NCBI GenBank assembly: GCA_016748015.1
Contig: JAAOMT010000134.1
Span: 1,371,726 to 1,435,725 of the forward strand
DNA from: Geosiphon pyriformis
Lineage: Eukaryota; Glomeromycota; Glomeromycetes; Archaeosporales; Geosiphonaceae
Length of the DNA stretch: 64,000 bases
Direction of reading: 5' to 3'
Part shown: piece by piece, positions 31,430-44,600 of the stretch
How positions within the stretch are numbered: position 1 is the stretch's first letter
Layout of the letters: the number at the start of each line of letters is the position of its first letter
Translations under genes and position numbers: made by a program
Notes under the pieces: model-generated
Told to the model about the DNA's origin: nothing
Database searches by the model: none
The model's input: only the letters and a program-made list of their open reading frames with translations

Positions 31430-32850
31430 AATATTACAATTATTACAATATTCAAAGTCACTGAAAATTAGACAATATTTACAGAGTCTAGTGTTTAGTT
31501 ATTCCAAATGCTGCTTTTGCTTTTTTCTAGTGAATGTTAGATCTTGATAGTGTTTGTAAAATTGGTTTGAATTGCTCAAGATATTAATATGAGTTGAAAA
31601 TAAAAATAGTCTCAACAGATTTTGGTGAATTGTTTTTGATTATAAATATTTTACTAGGTAAAGTACCTTTGACTTTGGCACTTGTTATTTACCAAATTTT
31701 ATCTTCATTGTATGGGTAGCCATTCAAGCATAAAAGTACTTGGTTTTATGCAGTATTGAAAAACATTCTTCAATTTATCTAATTACTTATAAGAATCATG
31801 TATTAATACAAAGCATCACATATTTCTTCTTGACCAGAAATGTTATTTCACATTCTTTTGTTAAATAAAGTTTCTTACAAGTAAAACATGGTTTGTTGTC
31901 CCACTTTTTTTGTTATTTTGAATACCCAAACATTTTCAGTAGCATAGTTTGTAGTAATAGTAAGTGTATGTTCAATAGTTTTCTTTAGGTAAAATCCAAG
32001 CTCTCATAGAGAAAAGATTTTTCTTATAGTTAATATATCTAAATAGAATATATAATAGTTTTTTCTTGTGTTTATAAAGTATGATCTATTCTACTTACTA
32101 GTTATTTTTTCAGTAACTATGGTGGCTTCTGGTTTATTCTTTTTCTTCTTTTTTATTATTATTCTAAAAGAGTATCAGTAATAATTTGTTGTGCTTGTCT
32201 TTAATTTACGAAACTTAATAGGCTTCTCAGGTAGGTTTTTCTTTCTCTTTTTTCAATTTGATCAATAATTGCTTTTTAAAGAAGCTTTGAAGTGTCTGCA
32301 GATAACAAACATTTAAGTATGTTGATTATTAAATGTTAATTGAAGCTTTTAAGTGTTCCAATTAAATATGGCATTGGTTTTAAACAGCCAGTCATTATCA
32401 ACAAAAGCTTGGTACTGTATGGCTTTTATTACCAGAACTTTAATTAGTGAGATGCCATTGATTTTAAAGAGGAAGTTATTAATTTTGCTAATAAAAGTTT
32501 TCATTATTTTATTGGCTGTAATAATTTTGGTACTGGCAGCATAATTAACTTAGTAACTTAATTGATCTATAAGTTGTTATGTGATGATATTGTCTACTAA
32601 CTTACTATTAAAAATTAGTTTAATAAATTGTTTATCAACTTTGACATTTGTATATATGGCTGTAATGGGTTTAGTATTAAGAGTGGCTCTATTAAATAGA
32701 AATAACATTATTGATTCTTCTAATTCAAAAAGAAATATGGCTGTAAGTAACTTGTCTTTAATAATAGTTGCTAATGAAATGTTGTTGGTAAATGGTGTTT
32801 TTAGGCTTTCTAAATTGTTAGATGAGTTGGTTTTTGGAATAACCAAAAGA
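31430..32850 (-). pseudogene. protease and Cys-rich region of element E
   Basis: Protease at 32846-32460: LIFNSKLVDNIIT (active-site Asp now Asn) followed by QLIDQL-type text, colinear with D 22312-21950. The stretch 32450-31430 corresponds to the Cys-rich modules of D but is heavily mutated; only isolated Cys pairs remain readable. Confidence 0.6.
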
Positions 32851-32939
32851 CTTAAATAGTTCTAGAAATTTGGATTTTGGATGTATTCACTTTTTAAATT
32901 CTATTGGCATAATTCTAATAGCTGATTTGATAAACTAGG

Positions 32940-34960
32940 AATTAATTAGTATATTACTATTGTCAATTTCTAATTTTGTTGGATATAAGTGATTCTCAGC
33001 CTTGAATTTCTGATTGGTATTGGCACAGTAATTTGGGATGGTGTTTGAATTTGTTGGAATTAATAAATCACTTATGGCTGTAGTAATTGATAAATTATCA
33101 ATGTTGGAGTTTGATAAACTAGAAATACATATATAGGTTGTTGTATTATTTAAAAGTAATAAGACTGATAGTATTTTTAATTCTAAATATAATTTGGAGT
33201 TTGAAACTGGTAATTGGAGTTTTGATATTGATTTTCTGATCATTAATTATTAAATTTAGAATGGCAATTTGCTTTTAGATAGTTTTGTTTACCACAATAG
33301 TGATAATTATGTATTTCCTGTTGTCACAATTAATTTGATGATAATGAATGCAATTAATTTTGAAAACAATTGAAGTTTCTTTGATTGTTATGATGTTGTA
33401 AAAATTGATAAATTGTCTGATTATTAGCTAAGTATTCCTCTAATTTCTGATTGATAGAGTTATTAAATTGCTTCAACTTAGAATTCAATTTAGATAATTT
33501 ATTTATTATTAGATTTATGGCTTGGGTGTAATTGGCTTTAAGTTTGGCTGATTTAAAATCTTTGGTGTATATTATTGTATTTTGAAGAGTATTTGAATAC
33601 ATTAGATGTATTCATTGTAACAAACTACTGTGTAATCTGCAAATAAACTGGTTCAAAATCTGTGCTGCTGTAAAGTAGTCAATTTAAATTGCTTAAATTT
33701 GATACAGATTTCTGTAAAAGTGTCCCAAATAAGTAGTAACTGCTTTAATATTACTTTGTTTAATTGTAATAAAACTAGTTAATAAGCAATCAATACTGTT
33801 GTGATCACTAAAATATTGTAGAAACACGGTTTAAAATACATTAAAATTTTGTAGTTTGTTTACAAGATTTTGATATCACAAATTGGTAGTATTTTGGAAA
33901 AAGTATGAAATGGCTTGAATTGCTCTAATATTATCTTATCTGTTAATTGTAATGGTTTTTTCTACATTATTTAGCCATGCTTAGATATTGGTCTCTTTAT
34001 TGGTAAATTTTTTTAGTTTGACAATAAGTGTATATGTTATTAGTGTAAGTTGTTATTAAGATTGTAATTGTGATTGTGGTTATGGTTGTGGTGTGGTGAT
34101 TAGTGCAACTGATAGATTAATTACAATAACTAGAGATAAGTATTGCTAAAAAATAAGAGCCAGGTTTGGATTGTTTGGGTTTTATGGAGTTTAAACAATC
34201 AGAATTATGATTTTCAAATTAATTTGGATTAAGTTTTGACTATTATTTCTTTGATTGCTGTTTTTTTTTCTGACTTGGTATCTTTTTAATAACTAATAGA
34301 TTTGAAATTTGGTTGAAATAGCAGTAATCAAAGTCCTAATGATATTGTTAGTTACAGTTTAAAAATTTTAAAGAAATTGTTATAGGTTTCTAATAATTTG
34401 GTTTTCTCTTGATTATTTTGAAACAGGATTTGAGATAATAGTGTTTTTATGACTGTTGTAGATATAACTGCTAATATAATATAGATGGTACTTTCAGATA
34501 TATAGTAATATGACAAATTGATAAGTAAAACAACTCTTGGTTTCTTTTAATTAGGTGGTTGTATTTTTTTTGGTGTTTTTGCTAGAGTTTGTAATTTTTC
34601 TTTGTCTGCAAAGATAATAAGAAATCTCTGTTGAGTGTATTTTTTAATTTTTTTGTTTACTTTTGTGATTAATAAGACAAACAAATAGTTTGATAAAAGT
34701 GTGATGCTATATAATAATTTATTATAGAAATTTTTAAAGGCAGTTTTTGAATCTTTTTGGTTTTCCAAATAAGATTTAATTTTTTTATTGATATAGAAAT
34801 CGAAAGCTAATTTTATTAACCAATATTATTTGTCAATTTAAAGTAAATTTGGTAATATTAAAATAAGAATTTTATGAATCTTAAATAATTTTTTTCTATA
34901 ATTTCTTGGTCTGCCACTTTTTCAGATAATTAATGTTGGTGCTGGTTTTTTGTTAAATTA
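32940..34960 (-). pseudogene. gag of element E
   Basis: Recognisable by colinearity with D: N-terminal block with ENQKDSKTAFKNFYNKLL (34768-34547), capsid remains around 33900-33600, C-terminal segment YTKDFKSAKLKANYTQAINL at 33602-33354, Asn-rich tail near 33240-32935. Zinc-knuckle remnants near 33290. Many stops. Confidence 0.7.
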
Positions 34961-34981
34961 TATTTTACAGAGAGCACTAAA

Positions 34982-35804
34982 TGTTACAGATAATTATTTG
35001 GGGTGTTAGTACAAATAACAAACTCATAACTTAGTACTTAATAGCTGATAATGTTGGTAATTTCTAAAGGTTTTGAAGTCTGAAGGTTTTGGTTAAGTCT
35101 TTTGTATAATGAACAGAGATTTAATTGATGGTTTTTTTTATGAATTTTTTTTAGCATAGTGGCTTGTTTATTCTGACAATTATGCTCTTCTGGTAAGCTA
35201 TTCTTAAATTTCTACTCTTATTCTCAGGTCTTTTATCAGACTATTTTTGATGTCAAATATTTAGTGCTTAATCTCTTTAATTAATTAGTAAACAACCAAA
35301 AAACAAAACAAAAAAAAATATAAAAAAATATAAAAAAAATTAGTATTTTATTAATAGTTATAATCAAGAGCTATTAGTCTAATATGATTAAGTGTTGAAT
35401 TCTATCAACATAGAGTGTTAATAATAGTAAAGTAATTAATACTCTTTAATCAAGCAATAATAACATGGATTGAATGATAATTAAATATTTTTATTAATAT
35501 TAATAAGTTTCTATTTCAAATTATAGAAAACTATCTTTTAAAGAAAAAGTATTGTAGTTTTAAAGTCTATTGAATTCTGTATACTTTTTTGTTTCTAATA
35601 CTCTTATTATATATACATAATTTGTATTATATGAGATTCTTGAAAATTCTGCAATTTCTCAAGAAAATTCTGGAATTTTAGAATTCTATAATTTTCCAAA
35701 AAAAATCCTAAAATTCTGGAATCCTGCAATTTTCTATTTTACTATGCTTATTTCTAATTGACTATTCTATTTATTATTATAATTCCTAATTTTTATAAAT
35801 AATA
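34982..35804 (-). repeat. 5' LTR of element E
   Basis: 823 bp, colinear with the LTRs of D. TATATA near 35602, followed by a decayed GGAATTCC-type array (about 35630-35735). Ends at ATAATA, the decayed form of GTAACA. Confidence 0.85.
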
Positions 35805-35964
35805 ATATAAAGAATTTTAATTAAACTCCAAAAAATTCATGAATATAAACCAAAAAAACTTTAGGAACACTTTTAAAGAATATTGATTTTTTGAGTAACA
35901 ATAATGATAATGCTTTATTAAATATCCTTTCAGTTTTTTTTTCTCTTTAAAAAATCTGGTTAAT

Positions 35965-36900
35965 ATGTCTGTTAAGAAGTTTTTTGTTTTGGATATTAGT
36001 TTAAACAAAGTTAATAGGAAATTGTCTTAAGAAAAACTTATTGTAATCAAAAAATTGTTTTCAAAAATCAATGGTTTTGGAAAAGCATCTATTTTCTCAA
36101 AATTTACTAGTGTTATTAAAGCTATGTTTATTTTCAAATCTAGTATAATACAGATAACAAATTTAACAAAGACTGAAAATATTTTAGTAAATACCAATCT
36201 TAAGAAATCTGTAGTATAATTAAATTAGACTGTAGTAGTTAAAAAAATTTTTGTAAGAATTTTTGTAGAGGCTATGTATATTGTGCTTTTTGAATTTAAA
36301 AGTTATTAAGTCAATCAAAATACAACTAATAAGACTATGGCAAAAAACTATTATTGAATTTAAGTAATCTGATTATGCTAATTTAACTGTGACAAAATAA
36401 TCTATTTTAATTAAAAAAGATGCTATAAAATTTATTAGGACTAATATGGACAAGGAAACATGAGATACAAGAGACTGCAATAGAACACTATTCATTATAT
36501 TGCTAGTAAGTACAATTATTTTTGATATATAAAATTTTATTAGATTAATAGGTAAAAAAAACTTGTATTATTAACTGATATTTAATTATATATATTAGAG
36601 TTAGATGTACTATGGTGTGTTTTGATTCAGAGTTTTTATTAAATACTGTTATAAAAATTATACTAATACTTAAAAATGCTAATTTGTATTGATTTTATCT
36701 AAATTTAACCAAATATGTCAAGTATAGAAACTTAAATTATATTATATTAAGTTGTGTTGTTTGTAAAAAAGTTTTTTCTGGTAATTTATTCTGTAAAGTG
36801 TTCTCTAAAGCAAATAAAAGCAGACTAATTGTTATTTATATTAAGTAATTAAGTTTTATAGCTTATTTAGTGTTTTTTAATAGTGTTTCTTAAATAAAAA
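35965..36900 (+). pseudogene. LINE ORF1-like region
   Basis: Begins at the ATG at 35965 (SVKKFFVLDISLNKV). Readable blocks: VNTNLKKS, TVVVKKIFVRIFVEAM (about 36190-36280, RRM-like position). Then a Cys-X2-Cys knuckle remnant CVVCKKVFSGNLFC (about 36752-36797) and NKSRLIVIYIK (about 36810-36846), which in related elements follows the knuckle. Nucleic-acid binding is the expected role. The segment 35805-35964 holds no readable protein and may be 5' UTR. Confidence 0.6.
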
Positions 36901-37049
36901 TTGTTAATAAATTTTTATTTTCTCTTTTTCTAATACAAAATAATTTTTTAAGTTTTGGTCTTTCTTTAGAAATAAAGTTTTCCTTACTAATATCAAAAGC
37001 AATAAATAATAAATTTGTTGTTCTCAAGTACAGTTTTGCTAGTTTTGTT

Positions 37050-40000
37050 AAGCAAGTTAACTAGCTGGCTAAGAAATTAAATACATTTGAGTCAATGGTT
37101 TTCCAGTTTAGCTTTAAATGTCAGCTGTTAGTAATTTCTTTATTACAAGATTTAAAAAAAAAATAAACAATTTGTTAATTATAATTATGGGTCTATTGGC
37201 CAAAGTAGATAATAAGAGTTTGAATTTGGACATCTTTCTTTAATAATAACTAATTTGATTTAGAAAATTGCTATATACAATGTTAAGAATATAAACAATT
37301 CTGCTAAGCAAGAAAATATTATTTGTTAACATAAAGAAATAAACAATTTGATTTCTATTATTACTAAGACAAAATTAAAATGTAAGATTTATTTATAAAT
37401 TGTTAACAAGTTTAATAATATTTAAGTGTTTACCTTTGGTTTAAATTCTGGTTACTTGGATTTTGATGTTATAATTATTATGAATATTATATTGGTAAGA
37501 CATATATACAAAGTTTTTAAGATTGCTAATCAGCTTTTGTCTGTTAAGCTGCTTTTTAAAAATAAACTTTCTGTGTTAATTTTAAAGTTGTATGTTAATA
37601 CTGCTTTGGTAATGTGTTTGGCTTAAGCTGAAAAAATTAACTTACTAATTATGAAGGCTATAAATAAATTTTTTTTTATAATTTTGGGTGGTAGTTTTAA
37701 TAAAAATAATTCTTATAAATGTACTAGCTTTAAGAAGTGTCTTGATTTAAGACTAGTTAATTTTTTAGTAAGAAGCTCAGTTACAAAAATTTCAACATAA
37801 AAAAATTTTAAAAGTGCTAAAAAAACAATTAATTACATATTTGTTTCTTTAAATTTAATTAATACAATAATAGATTGTGCAGTTTTAGATATTAGTAAGC
37901 ACTTTAATATTAATTATTAGGCTGTTTTTGTATCTGTAAATTTAAGTAATTTATTGAATATATATTTAATTTTTTTTATAAACAAGCAAATTAGAATTTT
38001 TGGAAATTTAATTTTAAAAATACTAATAATACTAAATAGACTAGTTTCAAAAATGCTATTATGATTAATATTACAATATTTTTTAACAAGTTTATAACAA
38101 CCAAAAAATTTTTAGATCTAAATATAATATGAAATATTATTTATAAAATAATGTGTCTATTAGCCAATAAGATGCTTAAAAAAAAATAGTTCAAGAATTT
38201 TAATGATATTTTTACCAAAAAATTTTTTAAGTTCTATAAGTTAGAAGTTTTGGTATTGAAAATTGTTAAATTTTTACATATAAGACTCAGTAGTAAGTTT
38301 GCTTCTTTGATGAAATACTAGATGTTTCTGAATAGTAATAAAACTTTGTATATTTAAGTTTTGTTGGATTCTAATGCTAATTTTAATAATATAAGATTTG
38401 TTTTATCTGATATAAGAAAATTCTATTATATTTTTAAACTTGTTAAATTACTAAAAACTAAAGAATTAATTATTAGATCTGCTATTAACAAGTATATAGA
38501 GAGCTTTGCTGTTAATAAGAATTATATAATCAAAAGTATTGAAGCATTTATTTTAGAAAATGGTTTTAAATTATCTAGTTGTTAATAATAAATTAGTTTT
38601 GATTTTTAAAGAGATTAAATCTAAAATTAATATAATAATAGAGAGTTAAACAAAGAAAAAATTGGGTTTGGACAGTGTTTTCAATCTGTGGTGTTGTTAA
38701 TATCTGCTGCTAACTTATGTAAATAATAATACTTTTTCTGGTATTATTATTTATAATAATATGTTATAGATAATTAAGAATTTATTTAATAAAAAAGCCA
38801 CTAACTTGTTTAGTATTACTAATATGCTTTAAAAACATTTCAATGTTTTGGTTTTTAAAATGTTTTTGCATCTTTTAAACTTTTGTTTAGTATATAAATT
38901 CATATTTCAATCTTAGAAAAAGGTTTAAGTGTTAATAATTTTTAAACTTTACAAATAAAAAAATGGTTTAACCAATACTAAACTAATTTTTTTGATTAAA
39001 ACTACTTAAAAAATTCTTTTTAAGATACTTTTAATAGAATTTTATTAGTCTGTAAAAGATTTAATATTCTTTATAATAACAATTTTTCTGTATTAAAAAA
39101 CATTACTACTTAGTTTCTTATTTTATAATAGACTTAGTAATTAAGAATATATTAAAAAAGAATTATAAACTTTGACTGGTCTTGTAAAATATGTAAAAAG
39201 TTTATAATTCTGTTGATTGGCTTTATTTAAAAAATAGTTTGATTCGAATAAAAATGTGTGAGCAGTTTATTAGGTTTTTTGATAGTATTTATAATAATAA
39301 AATTAATTAAGTTATAATAAATTATGAACTTATAAATAAGTACTAGATGTATAATAGTCTGAATTAAAATAATGTTTTCTTCTTTCTGCTTTGAAAAAAT
39401 TTTTATGATCTCTTTTTATGTAAAGTTAAAAGACATAAAAGCTTATATAATTATTATATTGACTCTAAATTTGTTGCTAAAATTAATAAAATTAAAAACC
39501 AAGCTAAATAGACTTCTTATCTAGTGGTTAATACTTTTATTAATAATACAATTTAGGTAAAAAATAGTTAAGTTGCTATTTAATATATTTTGAATATTGT
39601 CAGTAAATTTTTTAATATTAATGATATTTTATTTAATAATAAAAAACAGTAGTTATTTCTATTAATCAAAAAATCAATAGTGCTTTATTATTAATAAGTA
39701 GTCTACCTATTTCTGTTGTATAAAAAAAGAGTTCTATAGATATTTAAGTATTTTTTTGTTTTTTAAAAGTCTATTTAAACTTAATTTAATAAAAACTTAT
39801 TTGAATATTAAGTTTTTTGCCAATATAATCTTAAAAAAAGCTATTTTAAATAAGCAGTTTCTTTATTTGGTCTTAGCTATACTGCAATCTATTGTTAATT
39901 ATAAGATTCAATTTAATTTTATTTCTAAAAGTATATATAACAAATGAGACATACTAATTAAAAAAAGTTTAAGAATAAAAGCTAGGCTTACCAAAAAATT

Positions 40001-40078
40001 TTTCCAATAAGACTTTTTGTCATCCATTTTTGTATAACTTGAAAACATTCGAGCAAGTGCAAACAAAGAGTAAAATAA
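37050..40078 (+). pseudogene. LINE ORF2-like region: endonuclease and reverse transcriptase
   Basis: Endonuclease (about 37420-37960): VFTFGLNSGYLDFDVIIIMN, LLFKNKLSVLILKLYV, ILGGSFNKN (GDFN box with Asp lost), INYQAVFVSVNLSNLL (SDH box lost). A conserved linker at 38130-38590 contains SNANFNNIRFVLSDIRK and LIIRSAINKYIESF. RT is traceable at 38750-39700 by NKKATNL, FLHLLNFC and NTKLIFLIKT. The thumb-side block (39756-39947: FFANIILKKAILNKQFLYLV and IVNYKIQFNFI) is open for 63 codons. The last readable block is HPFLYNLKTFEQVQ at about 40018-40060, after which the LTR of F starts. Not functional. Confidence 0.7.
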
Positions 40079-40899
40079 TATTACTTATGAAATAGAAATT
40101 ATAATAGATAAAAAAATAGCCAATAAGAAAAAAGTGTAGTAAAAAAAGAAATTCCAGAATTCTAGAATTTTTTTTAAGAAATTACAGAATTTTAAAATTT
40201 TTTTCAAAAAAATTGAAAAATTTTAAGAAATTTTGTATAACACAAATTATATATATATAATAAGAATGTTAAAAGCAGAAAAAAAAATTGCAAAACAGTT
40301 TAAAGTTCAGAACAATTAAAGATAAGTAATTATTTAATACTTTTTTCTTTAAAAGATAGTTTTTTATAACTTAAAATGAAACTATATTTATATTAATAAA
40401 ACATTTATTATTATTCAAATTTATATTATTATTATTTGATTAAGAAATATTAATTAATTCCATATTATCAACACTTTATATTAATATAATTTAATATTTA
40501 ATTATACTAACCAATAGTTTTTGATCATGGCTATTAACAAGATATTAATTTTTTATTTTTATTTTTTTATTTTGTTTTCTTTATTGTTTACTAATTAATT
40601 AAAAAATTAAGTACTAAGTAATTGACATCAAAGATAGTTTGGTAAAAGATCTGTAAAACAAAAGTAGAAAAACTTAAAAATAGCTTATTAGAAAAGCATA
40701 ACTGTTAAAATAAACTGGCCACCATGCTAAAGACAAAAATTGGAAAAAACTATCATTTGAAACTCTGTCTATTTTACAAAAAACTTAACCAAAACTTTCA
40801 AACTCCAAAATCTTCAGAAACTATTATTATCAATAATTATTAAGCACTAAATTATGAGCTTGTTATTTGTTTTAATATCCCAAATAATCACTTATAAAA
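40079..40899 (+). repeat. 5' LTR of element F
   Basis: 821 bp. Begins TATTACTTATGAAAT (from TGTTAC) and ends CACTTATAAAA. Array of ccagaattctagaattt-type units at 40150-40240, then TATATATA near 40250. Colinear with D's LTR in inverse orientation. Confidence 0.85.
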
Positions 40900-40904
40900 T
40901 TTGG

Positions 40905-41837
40905 TGTTTTTTGTAAGATATAATTCAACAGAGAACTAGCACTATAACAACTATTCAGAAAAGTGGCAAAATTAAAAGTAATAAAAACAAACTATTTAGA
41001 ATTTGCCAAATCTTTATTCTAATAATATTAACAATAGTTAAGATTAATTAACAATTATTTTTTAACCAAATCAGTCTTTTATTTTTATATCAATGAAAGA
41101 ATTGTATATTTTTAAAAGAACAAACAAATTTTGAATTAGCAAAAAGAAATTTCTATAACAAATTACTTTAATACACTAATTTATTATTGAATTATAATTT
41201 TGTTTTAATTATTACTAAAATTAATTGCGAAATTAAAAAATATATTCAACAAATATTTTCAATAACATTTACAAACAAAAACAACAACAAAATACAAATA
41301 TTAGTAAATACACTTAAATCAATACAACTTTTTAACTAGAAGAAACCCAAAGTTGTTTTTTTATTATATTTATCTTATCATTATATATTAAGAAATACTA
41401 TTTATATATCATTAGAATCCATATTACTGTAAACTGCAAAGACATCTATAACTTAAGTTTTATTTTAAAACAACCAAAAAAAAGCCAACTATTAAAAACA
41501 TACAGTGATTATTTCAAAGAATTTAAATTGTAAGCAACAATACTATTAAGACTTTGATTATTACTACTTCAACCAAATTTTAGATCTATTAATAATTGGA
41601 CAAACACTGATTTAGAAGAAAAAAAAGACAGTAATTAGAAAAATAATTATTAAAACCTGATTTTAAATAATCTGAAAGTCCAAACTTTAATTGTTTAAAT
41701 TCAGCAAAACCCAAATAATCTAAATTCTGCTTCTATTTTTTTATAAAACTTACTTTTAATTATTTCAATTAATTAATTGCCAATAGTACCAATTTAATAA
41801 CTTTAACAATAACAACTTACACAAATAGTATATATAC
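40905..41837 (+). pseudogene. gag fragment of element F
   Basis: After a decayed PBS (TGGTGTTTTTTGTAAG, from 40902) the text follows gag of H: NYLEFAKSLF-type block at about 40990, FYINERIVYF at about 41085, the Lys/Gln region near 41270 and an acidic region at 41600-41640. Heavily stopped. Ends at the insertion of H, upstream of the capsid. Confidence 0.7.
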
Positions 41838-42131
41838 TGTTATATATAGAAAAAACAGATAGACCAATAGAAAAATAGTAGTTAACATGTGAGTACATTG
41901 TTTAGCAATATGGAGTATTATCAAGAATTATGACACATTGCTTAACAATATGAAGCAATGTCAAAAAATCATAACACATTGTTCAGCAATATGAGCATTG
42001 CTTAAAAAAGTATAGCATATCACTTGAGAATATAAGTAATTTTATAAAACTTAAATTATATATATATAACAAGAATATTAGAAGCAGAAAAGACAAAATC
42101 TCCAATTAGAGCCAATACTATGATCTCTCAG
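41838..42131 (+). repeat. 5' LTR of element H, first segment
   Basis: Begins TGTTATATATAGAA. Its array consists of CATTGCTCAGCAATAT-type near-palindromes (41905-42020) instead of the GGAATTCC units of D. TATATATA near 42060. Interrupted by G at 42132 after TCAG. Confidence 0.85.
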
Positions 42132-42579
42132 TGTTACTTATAAAAAAAATGTATAAAGAAAAATAGTAAGAAAACAGATAGACCAATAGAAAAGTAGTAG
42201 TTAACATATAAGCATATTGCTCAGCAATATAGAACAATATTAAAAATTACAGCACATTGCTCAGCAATGTGGAGCAATATTAGAAAATTAGGGCACATTG
42301 CTCAAGAAATTACAGTGAACTCTTTTTATAGTCCCTCTGGTTATAGTTACTATCTTCTTATAATCACATTTTTTTAAAAACGAAAACCATTTATATATAA
42401 TATTATCTTCTTATAGTCACTTTTACTATATATATCTCCTTATAGTTCCTATTCTCACAAATATAATAGCAGAATATAAGTAATTTCCACTCTCTATAGT
42501 CACACTATAATCATATGATATTAGATATGAACATCAAATGTTATCTCATATTTAATTGAACATATACAATCAGGGAGAT

Positions 42580-43540
42580 TTCCTGATTTGTCAATGAAAA
42601 TTATTCTTTTTATGATAGTAAAAAAAATTAGAGAAGTTTCTAAAAACAATTGTAGAACACTAAACAAAATTTCTGAAATATTATAATATTCAATTATTCT
42701 TTTTTTTTATAAGCTGCCACTGCCATCAGAAGACAATAACAGAACTATTATATTTGACTTGTTGTTTATGGGTATTATGAGAGTTTTAATAATAGTTGAC
42801 ATATAATACAGTACTGCTGCTCTTGATGTTTTAGAAACTGGTAGTGCTTTAGAGGCTGGTAGTGCTTTGGAGACTGTTGCTGTAAGTATCAATGAAGTTA
42901 TTTTGGATCAAACTTTGGCTAATGAGATTACTTTTTCTCCATATTAGAAGAAGAAATTAACAGACCTATAAGTGAAAATAATGGCCCAATGGGATTTTTT
43001 GAAAACAAGTTTGTTAATGGGACATTGCTCAAGCAAATCAACTGGGAATAGAGTTCAAATTTATCTTTTCTTAGGAAAAGAAATGTGACCAGTAATAAAA
43101 TTCAGAGCATAAAAATTCCAATATATATTCAATAAATACATTTTTACACCAACTTTGGCATCTGTGATTAAAAAAAGGCTTCATACTAGCAATCATATTC
43201 ATTATTCGACCAATATTTAGTATTAGTGAGTGAAAGTTTGACTGATAGTTTTAAAGATGTATTAAAAATCAACTTTTTTAAAGCAAATAAATCCGTGTTA
43301 AATGCTTTTTATAATTCAAACATAATCACACAGAATGGAAATTTGGACCTAGACTCAACATATCATGTTTTAAAAATGCCAATTATAAATAGTAATGCAC
43401 TCAATCCAAGGTAAACAAAACTATACACAATACAATATATTTCTAACTTCTTAAAGAATATTTATTAGGCTGTTACACAATTAACTTGATAAGCTTCGAA
43501 AACATGATCACTTAAAAGAGGTATTAGAGAGTTAATAATA
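42580..43540 (+). other. left interior of the pogo element, no recognised gene
   Basis: AT-rich. The longest open stretch on the plus strand is 43226-43414 (62 codons, SESLTDSFKDVLKINFF); on the minus strand it is 42892-42707 (Ala/Ser/Lys-rich). Neither resembles a family I know, and neither continues far through nearby stops. It may be 3' UTR of the reverse-strand gene plus decayed sequence. Confidence 0.35.
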
Positions 43541-43559
43541 GGTAATAGTTGTGATTTTA

Positions 43560-44600
43560 TTAACAGATTTACATTTTTTGATAATCTGTTTCTTCACTTA
43601 TTACTGGAATTGGTTTCCAAGTACTTAACAATGTTTTCTTAATTTATCTTGCTTTAAGAAAGTCTATTCTTTTTATCTGTGCAATTTTACTGAATTTTTT
43701 TATTTCTTTATTTAATATCCATTCATAACCAATATAATGAAAAACATGATTAGAGACATTTGGATTTAAAAACTGTGTCTTTCTTATCTGAACTCGAAAT
43801 TGATTTGATTCAGCAATAAAGCTAGGACATGTATGAGACCTGTATATTTTATTTTTAGAATATCTGATAACATTAAAGAGGTTAGTATGCAATCTCTCAA
43901 ATTTGATACAGTTATGCACTATAATTTCCCAATGCCATTGTGAAGGTGTAAAAAGAATCAATGATTTGAGCATTTTGTTAATTTTTTTAAGTATTGCATC
44001 ATGGCCTTAATGTTGATTTGAAAGTTTAGATCAAGAAATTACAATTTTTTCTTGAATTAGCTTGCAAACTTCAGACTTCAATCGTAGCCATTGTTCTTTA
44101 TCAGCAATTTCAATTAATTGGTAAATAGGATGACACTGAGCAGACCAAATTGGTGTAAACATTCATCTAGCCATGAGTCTTAATAAAGACCTATTGAAAC
44201 AAACTCTAGTGTAAAAGTTAATAATTGCTTGTAAATAAAAAAAAACTTGTTCATACTTTAACCTGAACATGGGATCTGTTTCATTTTGAGCCTATTCTAA
44301 GTAACTTTCAACAGATAGATTTTTCTTAAAAACAACATATGGCCACATTAATTCAGAAGTCATTGCATGCCTATATATATTACATATTGAATTCTACGAC
44401 TTATGATGATTAGGACATTTTTTAAAAAACTGCAGTTGACTTTTACTCTGATATCCCTAATATTGTGTAAAGTATTTTATATTAATATTCCAATTGATAT
44501 AGGCATTGCTGTGTTTGGAGGGTTTGACAACATAACATTGTGCTATCTTTTACATAATTATACAAGTATGCAAAAAATCAAATTAACAGCTTTTATTATT
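43560..44600 (-). pseudogene. reverse-strand gene carried in the pogo element, unrecognised
   Basis: One minus-strand frame can be followed for about 340 codons with few stops, all explicable by C-to-T or G-to-A. It contains LQFFKKCPNHHKS (about 44460-44415), NIYRHAMTSELMWPYV (about 44385-44340) and FRLKYEQVFFYLQAI (near 44250). Further on come FTPIWSAQCHPIYQLIEIA (about 44165-44110), WHWEIIVHNCIKFERLHTN (about 43935-43880), and IRKTQFLNPNVSNHVFHYIG. The open part is 43973-43644, and text continues past a TAA to about 43560. No known domain recognised. The start is not visible; it may lie near 44600, sharing an intergenic region with the transposase. Confidence 0.55.

Larger units (their letters stand above)
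30491..35804 (-). mobile_element. Ty3/gypsy element E, family 2, 5' half
   Basis: Minus-strand family-2 copy, older and more decayed than D: 5' LTR at 34982-35804, gag, protease, Cys-rich region and dUTPase. It ends abruptly where B's 3' LTR begins, between dUTPase and RT. Its RT, integrase, ORF3 and 3' LTR should lie left of element A, outside this window. Its LTR abuts the LINE relic at 35805. Confidence 0.85.
35805..40078 (+). mobile_element. decayed LINE (non-LTR retrotransposon), Glomeromycotina type
   Basis: Plus-strand relic with ORF1-like and ORF2-like (endonuclease plus RT) regions in the usual order. It is flanked by the LTR of E on the left and F on the right, and is the oldest layer visible. 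The reading is broken by very many stops but can be followed by conserved text in nearly one frame. The resemblance is to LINE proteins I remember from Rhizophagus-type fungi. The 3' end is missing because F is inserted. Confidence 0.75.
40079..41837 (+). mobile_element. Ty3/gypsy element F, family 2, 5' end only
   Basis: 5' LTR 40079-40899, PBS remnant and the first 0.9 kb of gag, then cut by element H at 41838. The remainder must lie right of the window. The left 4-bp flank is ATAA (40075-40078). Confidence 0.82.

Noticed and set aside
35809-35964. Independent gene left of the LINE
   Set aside because: No open frame or recognisable text; most likely LINE 5' leader or decayed flank.
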